Positions 7,701 through 14,805 of a stretch of DNA of 64,000 nt are shown here, one piece after another (positions within the stretch are counted from its first letter, which is position 1; the number at the start of each line of letters is the position of its first letter). Position numbers and translations under genes: made by a program. This DNA comes from Kribbella sindirgiensis (GTDB lineage: Bacteria > Actinomycetota > Actinomycetes > Propionibacteriales > Kribbellaceae), in the NCBI RefSeq assembly GCF_004331435.1, contig NZ_SJKA01000010.1, forward strand, positions 62,001-126,000. Reading direction: 5' to 3'. The notes below the pieces were generated by a model. That model did not search any database, was not told the origin of the DNA, and saw only the letters and a list, made by a program, of their open reading frames with translations.

Positions 7701-9423
7701 GCGTGAACACGTCGCCGACCCGCGACTCGTACACCATCTCCTCGTCGAGCTCGCCGACCCGATGGTTCGTCGACTCGCCGACCAGGAACACGCCGAACAG
7801 CCCGCGATCCGGAATCGTCCCGCCGCTCGTCACCGCGAGCCGCTGTGCACCCGGCCGGCCGGAGATCTCACCGCTGACCCGGTCGAACACGATCCGCGGC
7901 CGCAGCTCCGCGAACTCGTCCGACGGGTACCGGCCCGAGAGCATGTCGAGGACCCCGTCGTACGCCGATCTCGGCAGGGTCGCGAACGGCGCGCAGCGTC
8001 GTACCAGCGAGAAGAGCTCGTCGACGTCGACGGAGTCCAGCGACACGATCGACACGATCTGCTGCGCGAGAACATCCAGCGGGTTGGCCGGGATGTGCAA
8101 GCTCTCGATCAGGCCGTCGCGCATCCGCTGCACGACGACGGCGGTGTCGATCAGGTCGCCGCGGAACTTCGGGAACAGCACGCCGCGCGACACCGCTCCC
8201 ACCTGGTGACCCGCACGACCGACGCGCTGCAGCCCGCTGGCCACCGACGGCGGGGCCTCGACCTGGATGACGAGATCCACGGCACCCATGTCGATGCCTA
8301 GCTCGAGACTGCTCGTGGCCACGACGCAGGGCAGTCGGCCGGACTTCAGGTCCGCTTCGATCAGTGCCCGCTGCTCTTTGCTGACCGATCCGTGGTGCGC
8401 CCGCGCGATCAACGGCGGCGCCGCGAGCGACCCGCCGGACTGCGCCATCAGCTGCGCGGGCGATCCCAGCTCCGGAAGCTCGAGCTCCGCGCGCTCGGCG
8501 GCGATCTCGTTCAGCCGGGCGGTCAGTCGCTCGGCCAGGCGGCGCGAGTTCGAGAAGACGATCGTCGAACTGTGCTGACTGATCAGGTCGAAGACGTGCT
8601 CCTCGACGTGCGGCCAGATCGACGCGTGCTGCTGCGGACCGGCCGCGGACCCCGACGTCTCCACTTCGGTCGCGGCCAGCTCGGCCATGTCCTCGACCGG
8701 GACGACCACGCTCAGATCCCACTGCTTCGTGAACTTGGGCTGCACGACAGTCACCGGCCGCTCGCCGCCGAGGAATCGCGCGACCTCCTCCACCGGTCGC
8801 ACCGTCGCCGACAGGCCGATCCGCTGCGCCGGCTGCGGCAGCAGTGTGTCGAGCCGCTCGAGGGTCAGCGCGAGATGCGCGCCCCGCTTGGTCCCGGCGA
8901 CCGCGTGCACCTCGTCGACGATGACGGTCTCGACGCCGCGCAGCGACTCCCGGCCTTGCGAGGTCAGCAACAGGAACAGGGACTCGGGAGTGGTGATCAG
9001 TACGTCGGACGGCCGCGTGGCGAACCGTCGCCGCTCATTGGCCGGGGTGTCGCCCGAGCGCACCGCGACCTCGACGTCGATCGGCGCCTCACCGAGCCGG
9101 CGGGCGGTCTCGCGGATGCCGATCAGCGGAGCGCGAAGGTTCCGCTCGACGTCGACGGCCAGCGCCTTCAGCGGTGACACGTAGAGCACCCGGCAGCGCA
9201 GCTTCGGATCGTCCGGCGGTGGGGTCGTGGCCAGCCGGTCCAGCGCCCACAGGAAGGCCGCCAGCGTCTTCCCGGAGCCGGTCGGGGCGACCACCAGCGC
9301 GTCCCGGCCCGCGGTGATGGCGTCCCACGCCTCGAGCTGGGCCGGGGTGGCCGCCTCGAAGACGTCGCCGAACCACGCCCGGGTCGCGGGCGAGAACCGG
9401 CTCAACGCGCTGGTTTTCTTCAC
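4783..9423 (-). CDS. lhr: ATP-dependent helicase Lhr
   Basis: A very large (about 1,546-residue) superfamily-2 3'-to-5' helicase of the Lhr type, matching mycobacterial Lhr in size. Walker A APTGSGKT lies near residue 47, the DEVH box in VIVDEVHAVAG, motif III in SATVRP, and motifs V-VI in ELGIDMGAVDLVIQ and QRVGRAGH; the long Lhr-specific C-terminal half follows. Mycobacterial Lhr is induced by DNA damage. Two starts are in frame, ATG 9432 and GTG 9423. I prefer 9423 because the -10-like CAAGAT at 9431-9436 overlaps the ATG and would place the transcript start on the GTG. nei2 follows directly. Confidence 0.93.
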   Translation of the reverse strand: MKKTSALSRFSPATRAWFGDVFEAATPAQLEAWDAITAGRDALVVAPTGSGKTLAAFLWALDRLATTPPPDDPKLRCRVLYVSPLKALAVDVERNLRAPLIGIRETARRLGEAPIDVEVAVRSGDTPANERRRFATRPSDVLITTPESLFLLLTSQGRESLRGVETVIVDEVHAVAGTKRGAHLALTLERLDTLLPQPAQRIGLSATVRPVEEVARFLGGERPVTVVQPKFTKQWDLSVVVPVEDMAELAATEVETSGSAAGPQQHASIWPHVEEHVFDLISQHSSTIVFSNSRRLAERLTARLNEIAAERAELELPELGSPAQLMAQSGGSLAAPPLIARAHHGSVSKEQRALIEADLKSGRLPCVVATSSLELGIDMGAVDLVIQVEAPPSVASGLQRVGRAGHQVGAVSRGVLFPKFRGDLIDTAVVVQRMRDGLIESLHIPANPLDVLAQQIVSIVSLDSVDVDELFSLVRRCAPFATLPRSAYDGVLDMLSGRYPSDEFAELRPRIVFDRVSGEISGRPGAQRLAVTSGGTIPDRGLFGVFLVGESTNHRVGELDEEMVYESRVGDVFTLGASSWRIEDITHDRVLVSPAPGQPGRLPFWKGDAVGRPAELGAATGAFVRTMASLPAGKAVQRARTAGLDEYAANNLVSYLAEQRDATSRVPDDVTIVVERFRDELGDWRVCVHSPYGGQVHGPWALAIAARLRDRYGMDAQSVSGDDGIVLRLPETDEAPPGAELVLFDPADIEDLVTTEVGGSALFAARFRECAARALLLPRRNPGRRSPLWQQRQRASQLLSVASKFGSFPIVLETLREVLQDVYDLPALKDLLTGISERRISVVEVETSEASPFAKSLLFGYVGAFMYEGDSPLAEKRAAALALDQSLLAELLGRTELRELLDAEVVLRTEAELQRLAEDRRARDAEGLFDVLRIVGPLSLPEATQRCVDGSDAESWLTSLAAARRVVRVRIAGEHRWAVVEDVARLRDALGVPLPPGVAEAHAEPVADPLGDLVSRYARTHGPFRAIDLATHLGIGVAVVTDALRRLSAAGRVVEGEFLPGGIALEWCDSEVLRLLRRRSLAALRKEVEPVDPSALARFLPAWQGITSSRGRGYDVLLGAVEQLAGCAVPASALESIVLPSRVPGYQPSMLDELTATGEVVWAGSGSLPGTDGWVSLHLADNCDLTLPDPDPAFELGETHQAVLDALSGGGAFFFRQLSDVVGSSSGAVDDETLVGVLWDLVWAGFLTNDTLTPVRSLVGGGRGSHRSRRATPRARPGRPVRPGRPAMPSRSGPPTAGGRWSLLPDRSSDATRRAHAAAETLLDRYGIVTRGSVITERTPGGFAAVYKVLSAFEESGRCRRGYFVAGLGAAQFALPGAVDRLRALAELPTSTKPDGPFGPPGRFGPGGARTGGAARGRKDEELNARAVVLAASDPANPYGAALPWPERESAGGHRPGRKAGALVVMVDGQLIVYVERGGRTVLSFTEDPDLLQPAVDALALSIRDGQLGKLSVETADGEQVRHTAFGDALARAGFHATPRGLRLRA

Positions 9424-9430
9424 GCCGACC

Positions 9431-9458
9431 ATCTTGCCGGGTCCCGCCGACAGTTTTC
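9431..9458 (-). promoter_or_regulatory. PafBC/RecA-NDp-type promoter of lhr-nei2
   Basis: On the minus strand GAAAACTGTCGG (9447-9458) is followed, 16 bases after the T of TGTC, by CAAGAT (9431-9436). The LexA-independent DNA-damage promoter described in mycobacteria is TTGTCRGTG-N8-TANNNT, with the same spacing. The same 12-mer stands in the recA promoter. The -10 has C instead of T at its first base. Confidence 0.6.
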
Positions 9459-9541
9459 ACGAGCCGCCCGATCGCCCACCGTGAGCACACGCTTTCCGTC
9501 CGGTGCGCCGGTTGTCCCCTTCGTCTGGAATGATCGGCGCC

Positions 9542-10681
9542 ATGATGAACCGCGTACGTGCAGCCCTCGTCGTCGTGGCCTGCCTGGTCGGGCTGACCGG
9601 GTGCGTCAAGCTCGACGCCGACCTGAAGGTCGGGTCGAACGAGACGGTCTCGGGGACCATGAAGCTCGGGGTGGACAAGCAGCTGCTGCAGTCCAGCGGC
9701 CAGTCCCTCGACAAGATCCGGCAGCAGATCGAGACCGGCGTCAAATCGACGGCCACCAAGGGCGTCGAGTGCAAGTCGTACGAGGACGACAAGTACGTCG
9801 GCTCCAACTGCACCTTCCAGAACGTGCCGTTCTCCGACATGGGCGGCTCGAGTGGTGACGGGGTCGCCCTCGCCAAGGACGGCGACAAGGTCACGCTGAA
9901 GGTCGACGCCGACAACCTGGGCAGCAGCCTGCCGTCCGGCAGTCAGCCGGAGGTGAACTTCAAGATCACCATGCCGGGCAAGATCCTCGAGCACGACAGC
10001 GGCGCCAAGATCAGTGGGCGGACGGCGACGTACGACAGCGTCGACAAGCTCGGGAAGATCTCGCTGACCTCCGAGGCCGGTGGCGGGTTCCCGATGTGGG
10101 CGCTGATCCTGATCATCGTGCTCGTGCTGCTGGCGATCGGCGCGGCGGTGTTCTTCATCCTGCGCAGCCGCAAGGCGCAGGGGCAGCAGGGCTACGGCCA
10201 GCAGTTCCCGGGGCAGTACCCGGGCCAGCCGGGTCAGTACGGCGGTCCGGGGCAGTACCCGGGGCAGCCTGGGTTCGGTCAGCAGCAGTACGGCCAGCAA
10301 GGTCCCGGTGGGCAGTACCCGGGCCAGCCCGGTCAGTACGGCGGCCAGCCGGGCCAGCCGGGCCAGCCTGGTCAGTACGGTGGCCAGCAGGGACAGCCTG
10401 GTCAGTACGGCGGGCAGCCGGGGCAGTACCCGGGTCAGCCGCCGCAGGGGCAGCAGCCTGGTCAGCCTGGTCAGCAGCAGTACCCTGGGCAGCCTCAGCA
10501 GGGTCCCGGTGGTTGGGGACAGCAGCCAGGTCAGCAGCCTGGTCAGCCGCCGCAGGGTTACGGTCAGCAGCCGCCGCAGCAGCAGGGTGGTTGGGGTCAG
10601 CAGGGTGGTCCGTCGGCGCCTCAGCAGGGGCAGCAGGGCGGTTGGGGACCGCCGCCGAAGGACAATGACGGGCAGGCATGA
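9542..10681 (+). CDS. LppM-domain lipoprotein with Q/G/P/Y-rich tail
   Basis: A 379-residue envelope protein. Residues 1-21 form a lipoprotein signal ending in L-T-G-C21. Residues 22-180 resemble the LppM domain (KLDADLKVGSNETVSGTMKL). One transmembrane helix spans about 184-207, followed by basic residues (RSRKAQ) and about 165 residues of tandem PGQYGGQPGQ-type sequence. With both a lipid anchor and a helix, the LppM domain should be outside and the low-complexity tail in the cytoplasm. In M. tuberculosis LppM is linked to phagocytosis and glycolipid balance; its role here is unknown. No Shine-Dalgarno is visible; AATGAT eight bases upstream suggests a leaderless mRNA. The stop overlaps the DUF3046 start (ATGA). 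Confidence 0.8.
   Translation: MMNRVRAALVVVACLVGLTGCVKLDADLKVGSNETVSGTMKLGVDKQLLQSSGQSLDKIRQQIETGVKSTATKGVECKSYEDDKYVGSNCTFQNVPFSDMGGSSGDGVALAKDGDKVTLKVDADNLGSSLPSGSQPEVNFKITMPGKILEHDSGAKISGRTATYDSVDKLGKISLTSEAGGGFPMWALILIIVLVLLAIGAAVFFILRSRKAQGQQGYGQQFPGQYPGQPGQYGGPGQYPGQPGFGQQQYGQQGPGGQYPGQPGQYGGQPGQPGQPGQYGGQQGQPGQYGGQPGQYPGQPPQGQQPGQPGQQQYPGQPQQGPGGWGQQPGQQPGQPPQGYGQQPPQQQGGWGQQGGPSAPQQGQQGGWGPPPKDNDGQA
10195..10650 (+). repeat. Imperfect tandem repeats encoding PGQYGGQPGQ-like tail
   Basis: Repeating units of roughly 15-30 bases around 'cagcctggtcagtacgg' and 'ccgggccagccgggtcag' encode a Gln/Gly/Pro/Tyr-rich tail. Copies are imperfect and interleaved, so the boundaries are approximate. 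Confidence 0.85.
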
Positions 10682-10872
10682 GACTGACGGAATTCTGGGC
10701 TCGGATGGATCACCATCTCGGGCCCGCGTATGCACGGACCTGGGCAGAGACCCAGGTGGTCCAGGAGCTCGGCGGCCGCACGGTCGTCGAGGCCCTGGCC
10801 GACGGTGAGGCCGCCAAGTTCGTCTGGCGGGCCGTGTGGAAGCACCTCAACCTCCCCGCCAGCGAACGCTGA
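10678..10872 (+). CDS. DUF3046 protein
   Basis: A 64-residue protein with the DUF3046 pattern (MRLTEFWARMDHHLGPAYARTWA followed by a VVEALADG-type helix and FVWRAVW). The family is actinobacterial, of unknown function, and usually sits just before recA; here three genes separate it from recA. ATG overlaps the lipoprotein stop by four bases, so translation is probably coupled. Confidence 0.85.
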   Translation: MRLTEFWARMDHHLGPAYARTWAETQVVQELGGRTVVEALADGEAAKFVWRAVWKHLNLPASER

Positions 10873-10889
10873 ACAGCCCACCCACTCGA

Positions 10890-13040
10890 TCAGGTTCTGG
10901 TGAGCGTGGACTCACCCTCAGGCAGGCTGTCGGCCGGCTCGGGATCGCGCTGACGGGCCAGTCGGCTCGGCCACCACAGGTGCCGGCCGATGTCCAGGTT
11001 CAGCGCCGTGACCAGCACGGCGCGGACGACGATGGTGTCGAGCAGTACGCCGAGCGCGACCGCGATGCCGATCTCCGCGAAGGCCACCACCGGCAGCGTC
11101 GCCAGCACCGCGAACGTCCCCGCCAGTACCAGGCCGGCCGACGTGATCACCCCACCGGTCGCGGCGACCCCGATCAGCGCTCCGCGCCGGGTGCCGTGGG
11201 TCTTCGCCTCCTCGTGCACGCGCGTCATCAGGAAGATGTTGTAGTCGATCCCCAAGGCGACGAGGAAGACGAAGACGAACAGCGGCAACGAGGTGTCCGC
11301 ACCCCCGAAGCCGAGTGCGTTGAACACGAGTGAGCTGATCCCGAGCGCCGCGCCGAACGACAGTACGACGGTTGCCACCAGCATCACCGGCGCGACCAGT
11401 GCCCGCAGCAACAGTGCGAGGATCGCCAGCACCACCGCGAGCACCACCGGGATGATCAGCTTGTTGTCGTGATCGGACGCCCGCTGCGTGTCCAGCAGGA
11501 TCGCGGCGCCACCCCCGGCGAGCGCGTCGGCGTCCGGCACGGCGTGAACGGACGCCCGGACCCGATCGACGGTGTCCTTCGCGGCCTGCGTGTCCACCGC
11601 GTCGGTCATGGTCCCCTCGAGGTACGCCAGTCCGCCGGCCACCCGCGGCTCCGCCACCGCCGCGATCCCTTGCGTCGACGACATCGCCGTACGGACCTCC
11701 GCGGCCTTGTCAGCCTTGCTCACGACGACCAGTGGGTTGCCCGCGCCGGCCGGGAAATGGGCGGCCACGATCTTCTCTCCGACCACGGAGTCCGGCGTAC
11801 CGACGAAGGACTCCTCGTTGGACAGCCCGTTGGCGTCGAGTGTCAGGACGCCGAGGGCGGCGATGCCGAGGAGTACGGACGTGGTGATCCAGGTCAGCCG
11901 CGGCCGTACGGCGATCCGTCTGCCGATGCGACCCCACACACTCGTCTCGGTGTGGTCATCCGATCCGTACGTCGGACGGAGCGGCCAGAACACCCAACGA
12001 CCACAGATGACGAGCAGTGCGGGCAGCAAGGTCAGCATGGCGAGCAGTGCGATCACGATGCCGACTGCTGCGACCGGACCGAGCCCGCGGGTGGAGTTCA
12101 TCGAGGCGAACAGCAGACAGAGCATGCCTGCTACCACTGTGGATCCTGATGCGATGATCGCTGGGCCCGATCGGTGCAGAGCGACTGCCATCGCCTCATG
12201 CCGGTCCTGATGTCTCCTGAGTTCTTCGCGGTACCGGGCTACCAGTAGCAGGGCATAGTCCGTCCCCGCGCCGAACACGAGGACTGTCAGGATGCCTGCG
12301 CTCTGGGCGTTGACGGTCAGGTCTGCTCGGGTCGCCAAGACGTAGATGACGGCCTGTGCCGCAAAGAGGGCGACACCTGCGGAGAGGAGTGGCAGCAACC
12401 ACAACACAGGGCTCCGGTAGGTGAGCAGGAGGATGACGATCACTACGGCTGCAGCGGAGTACAGGAGTTTGCCGTCGATACCTGCGAAGGCCTCTTGCGA
12501 GTCGGCGGCGAATCCGCCCGGTCCGGTCACGTGGAACGACAGCCCGTCCGGCCGGTCCGCCGCGATCCGCCTGATGTCATCGGCACGCGCACCGATGGTC
12601 TCCCAGCCTCCAGAGCCGGCGTTGATCGGTACGAGCACCTGGAGTGCCTTGCGATCCTCCGACGGGATCGGCCCGACGACGTCACGGTCGACGTCCTGCA
12701 GGTCGCCGTACTGCGCCACCTGTCGGGCGACCGCTTGCTGGTCAGCGGGAGTGATACCGGACGAGCGTTCGTACACCAGCACAGCCGGAATCTCGTCCGG
12801 GGACGAGAACTGCTCGGTCGCCTTCAAGACCTCGGTGGACTCAGCCTTGCCGGGCAGCCACGAGACAGCGTCGTTCTCCTGCGCGCCGGTCAGCTTGCCT
12901 GCCGGACTGAAGGACACGCCTATTGCGACGATCCACAGTGCCAGCACGATCCACTTGGACACCTTGCCGCACGGCAACGCCGCCAGCCGTCCCACTCCGC
13001 CCACCCGAACCACGCCCCCTGGAGAGACGTCTGTCCGCAC
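10890..13040 (-). CDS. MmpL-family RND transporter
   Basis: A 716-residue membrane protein with two MMPL repeats. Each has one N-terminal helix, a periplasmic domain (about residues 55-180 and 405-530) and a cluster of five helices, making about 12 helices. Characteristic stretches are VFGAGTDYALLLVARYREEL and VALGIDYNIFLMTRVHEE, which carry the Asp-Tyr pairs of the proton relay. Such proteins export lipids, siderophores or drugs; the substrate is not evident. The start is uncertain: GTG 13040 as given, or an internal GTG near 13013 after CAGGGGGC. It converges on the DUF3046 gene and interrupts the usual DUF3046-recA neighbourhood. Confidence 0.85.
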   Translation of the reverse strand: MRTDVSPGGVVRVGGVGRLAALPCGKVSKWIVLALWIVAIGVSFSPAGKLTGAQENDAVSWLPGKAESTEVLKATEQFSSPDEIPAVLVYERSSGITPADQQAVARQVAQYGDLQDVDRDVVGPIPSEDRKALQVLVPINAGSGGWETIGARADDIRRIAADRPDGLSFHVTGPGGFAADSQEAFAGIDGKLLYSAAAVVIVILLLTYRSPVLWLLPLLSAGVALFAAQAVIYVLATRADLTVNAQSAGILTVLVFGAGTDYALLLVARYREELRRHQDRHEAMAVALHRSGPAIIASGSTVVAGMLCLLFASMNSTRGLGPVAAVGIVIALLAMLTLLPALLVICGRWVFWPLRPTYGSDDHTETSVWGRIGRRIAVRPRLTWITTSVLLGIAALGVLTLDANGLSNEESFVGTPDSVVGEKIVAAHFPAGAGNPLVVVSKADKAAEVRTAMSSTQGIAAVAEPRVAGGLAYLEGTMTDAVDTQAAKDTVDRVRASVHAVPDADALAGGGAAILLDTQRASDHDNKLIIPVVLAVVLAILALLLRALVAPVMLVATVVLSFGAALGISSLVFNALGFGGADTSLPLFVFVFLVALGIDYNIFLMTRVHEEAKTHGTRRGALIGVAATGGVITSAGLVLAGTFAVLATLPVVAFAEIGIAVALGVLLDTIVVRAVLVTALNLDIGRHLWWPSRLARQRDPEPADSLPEGESTLTRT

Positions 13041-13163
13041 GCCGGACCGATCACGACGTCCCCCGGAACCAGCGTGGTGGCTGTGTCATGCAGGGTCAAC
13101 GACCACTCGGTAGTACTGCGCTCACCGTGCGTCCTCCTGCCTGCACAGGAACTGGTTCAGTTC

Positions 13164-13724
13164 TCAGATCGTCCAGCCGGTGCGGGCGGCCCACTCCTCG
13201 GCCGGTAGGTAGATGAGATCGCAGACCGGGTCCTTGAGATCGGTGTAGTCGCCGATCCCGAGCCGGAGCGCGGCGGCCTGCTCCTTGAAGACGGCGTACG
13301 CCCGTGCCGTTTCCGGATGACTGCGCAGGTAGTCGCGGAACAGCAGGGCGTAGCGCTGGTTGGCGCGCCCTGCCACGCGGATGTGCAGGTTCACCCGGCG
13401 CCGGTACATCGGCTCGACCAGCATCCGCTTCACCCACTGGATGTCGTCCGCGGGCAGGCCCGGCACCGGGTGGTCACGCCGCGGCGGGCGGAGTTCCCAG
13501 TCCGCGGCGGCCATCCGCTCGGCGACGTCGTCCAGGTCCGGTTCGGTGCCTACCGTCACCTGGATGTCGATGATGTCCTTGGCTGGCAGACCCGGCACCG
13601 AGGTGGAGCCGACATGGTCGATCCGCTGGGCCAGCTCGCCGAGCAACCCGCTGATCACCTGTGCGGTCTTCTGGTACTGCGCGGGCCAGGTGTCGTCCGG
13701 CCGCGCAATGACGATCTCAGTCAT
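13164..13724 (-). CDS. GrpB-like (UPF0157) nucleotidyltransferase-fold protein
   Basis: A 186-residue protein of the GrpB/UPF0157 family. The hallmark IDHVGSTSVPGLPAKDIIDIQV occupies about residues 38-59 and is related to the GS-containing nucleotidyltransferase core; VNLHI and the RDYLRSHPETARAYAVFK segment follow. Function is unknown. ATG 13722-13724 fits the family's usual N-terminus (MTEIVIARPDDTWP); the upstream opening to 13928 overlaps the next gene and is not real. There is no strong ribosome site. Confidence 0.85.
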   Translation of the reverse strand: MTEIVIARPDDTWPAQYQKTAQVISGLLGELAQRIDHVGSTSVPGLPAKDIIDIQVTVGTEPDLDDVAERMAAADWELRPPRRDHPVPGLPADDIQWVKRMLVEPMYRRRVNLHIRVAGRANQRYALLFRDYLRSHPETARAYAVFKEQAAALRLGIGDYTDLKDPVCDLIYLPAEEWAARTGWTI

Positions 13725-13764
13725 GGGGAGATCATCCCAGTACCGCGAGGGCAGGTCCCAGCCA

Positions 13765-14556
13765 TTACACCGGTTTGACCCGGAACGCGCTGGTGGTGAG
13801 CAGGTCTGCTGCTTCGTACGCCGCCTTCTTGATGCCCTTGCGCTCGTCGAAGAAGCCGCCGACCACGCCGACGCCGGGAAGCTTCCCGACGAACCGGGCG
13901 CCCAGGCTGCCGCGCGGGCGCTCTTCAAACACCTCGCTGAGCCCGCCGAACAGCTTGCTCAGTCGCCAGACCAGCCGGACGCCCTTGCGCAACCCCATGT
14001 CCTTTGAGACCTCGTCGAGGCCCAGCTGCTCGGAGACGTCCTTGCCGGCGACCTCGGGGTCGTCGTACTTGAGGACCTCGTCCGGCGTGATCGGGCGGTC
14101 GGTGAGGACGCGGATGATGATCGACGTACGGTCGGCGTGCGCTTCCACGCCGTACTCACGGCAGACCGCGCCGATCACCATCGCCTGCACGGCCGCGCCG
14201 AGAGTGTCCTTCATCGGTAGCCGGTCGGCGGCCGCACCGCTGAGCCGGGGGAGACCGGCGACGACCGCGGCGAACCCGCCGAGGCGCTCGACCCACCAGT
14301 CGCAGCGCTTGGCCAGCGGGAGCGTCGGCCACTCCTCGTGGCCGGGCACCTTCATCTGCAGCAGCCGGTCGATCGCTAGGATCAGGCCCTTCTCGGCCAG
14401 GTTGGGCTTCTCCTGGTCGGAGTACTCGGTCAGGTAGCTGCGGATGCCGAACGGGTCCTGCGAGCGGAGCGCGTCGAGCACGAAGTCGATACCGAATTCG
14501 ACCCGGCTGATCGCGAGGACCACGGCGGAATCGGGGATGTCGGGACGGTCGGTCAC
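13765..14556 (-). CDS. EcsC-like protein, function unknown
   Basis: A 263-residue protein beginning at GTG 14556 (MTDRPDIPDSAVVLAISRVEFGIDF). The C-terminal third contains LPGVGVVGGFFDERKG followed by an alanine-rich helix, which resembles the end of the EcsC family, and an IGAVCREYGVE segment also resembles it. I am not certain of the family. The upstream in-frame opening to 14721 runs into the recA regulatory region and is unlikely to be coding. It is divergent from recA, sharing the 249-base regulatory gap, so damage-responsive control is possible. Confidence 0.6.
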   Translation of the reverse strand: MTDRPDIPDSAVVLAISRVEFGIDFVLDALRSQDPFGIRSYLTEYSDQEKPNLAEKGLILAIDRLLQMKVPGHEEWPTLPLAKRCDWWVERLGGFAAVVAGLPRLSGAAADRLPMKDTLGAAVQAMVIGAVCREYGVEAHADRTSIIIRVLTDRPITPDEVLKYDDPEVAGKDVSEQLGLDEVSKDMGLRKGVRLVWRLSKLFGGLSEVFEERPRGSLGARFVGKLPGVGVVGGFFDERKGIKKAAYEAADLLTTSAFRVKPV

Positions 14557-14618
14557 GTCCGCAAGAGTAGGGATCAGCTGGGTCAGGATGGTTGCCGGAA
14601 CAGGCTTCGGCGTGTCAG

Positions 14619-14649
14619 TTGTGATTCGAACACGTGTTCGGGATACTTT
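14619..14649 (+). promoter_or_regulatory. LexA-controlled recA promoter with SOS box
   Basis: The palindrome CGAACACGTGTTCG (14627-14640) matches the core of the actinobacterial SOS box. It is flanked by TTGTGA (14619-14624) and TACTTT (14644-14649, TANNNT), which form a plausible -35/-10 pair with a 19-base spacer covered by LexA. Confidence 0.8.
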
Positions 14650-14678
14650 GGTGCTCGGAAGGTGGCTGGACGGCCGAG

Positions 14679-14687
14679 TTGTCCACA
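14679..14687 (+). other. DnaA-box-like nonamer upstream of recA
   Basis: TTGTCCACA between the two predicted recA promoters. It shares the longer GTTGTCCACAG with the site at 3948-3958. Confidence 0.55.
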
Positions 14688-14703
14688 GATTCGAAGTCGC
14701 GGC

Positions 14704-14731
14704 GAAAACTGTCGGAGGCAACGAATACCTT
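14704..14731 (+). promoter_or_regulatory. PafBC/RecA-NDp-type promoter of recA
   Basis: GAAAACTGTCGG (14704-14715), with TACCTT (14726-14731) starting 16 bases after the first T of TGTC (14710). This is the spacing of the mycobacterial LexA-independent element TTGTCRGTG-N8-TANNNT; 7 of the 8 TGTCRGTG bases match. The predicted transcript starts near 14738, giving a leader of about 70 bases. Confidence 0.7.
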
Positions 14732-14805
14732 CTCTGGCGACAACAAAGTTCCTTCGGGCGGCCGGCGGCGGCCCCGGATTATCAGATGGGTCAGGTGGCA
14801 GTCAC

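Noticed and set aside
9089..10735. 548-codon minus-strand open frame
   Set aside because: Overlaps the lhr promoter and is antisense to the LppM-like lipoprotein repeats; the product is Leu/Arg low complexity.
14619..14636. A second PafBC-type element at TGTCAG (14614-14619)
   Set aside because: No TANNNT at the required 16-base spacing; only the element at 14704-14731 fits.
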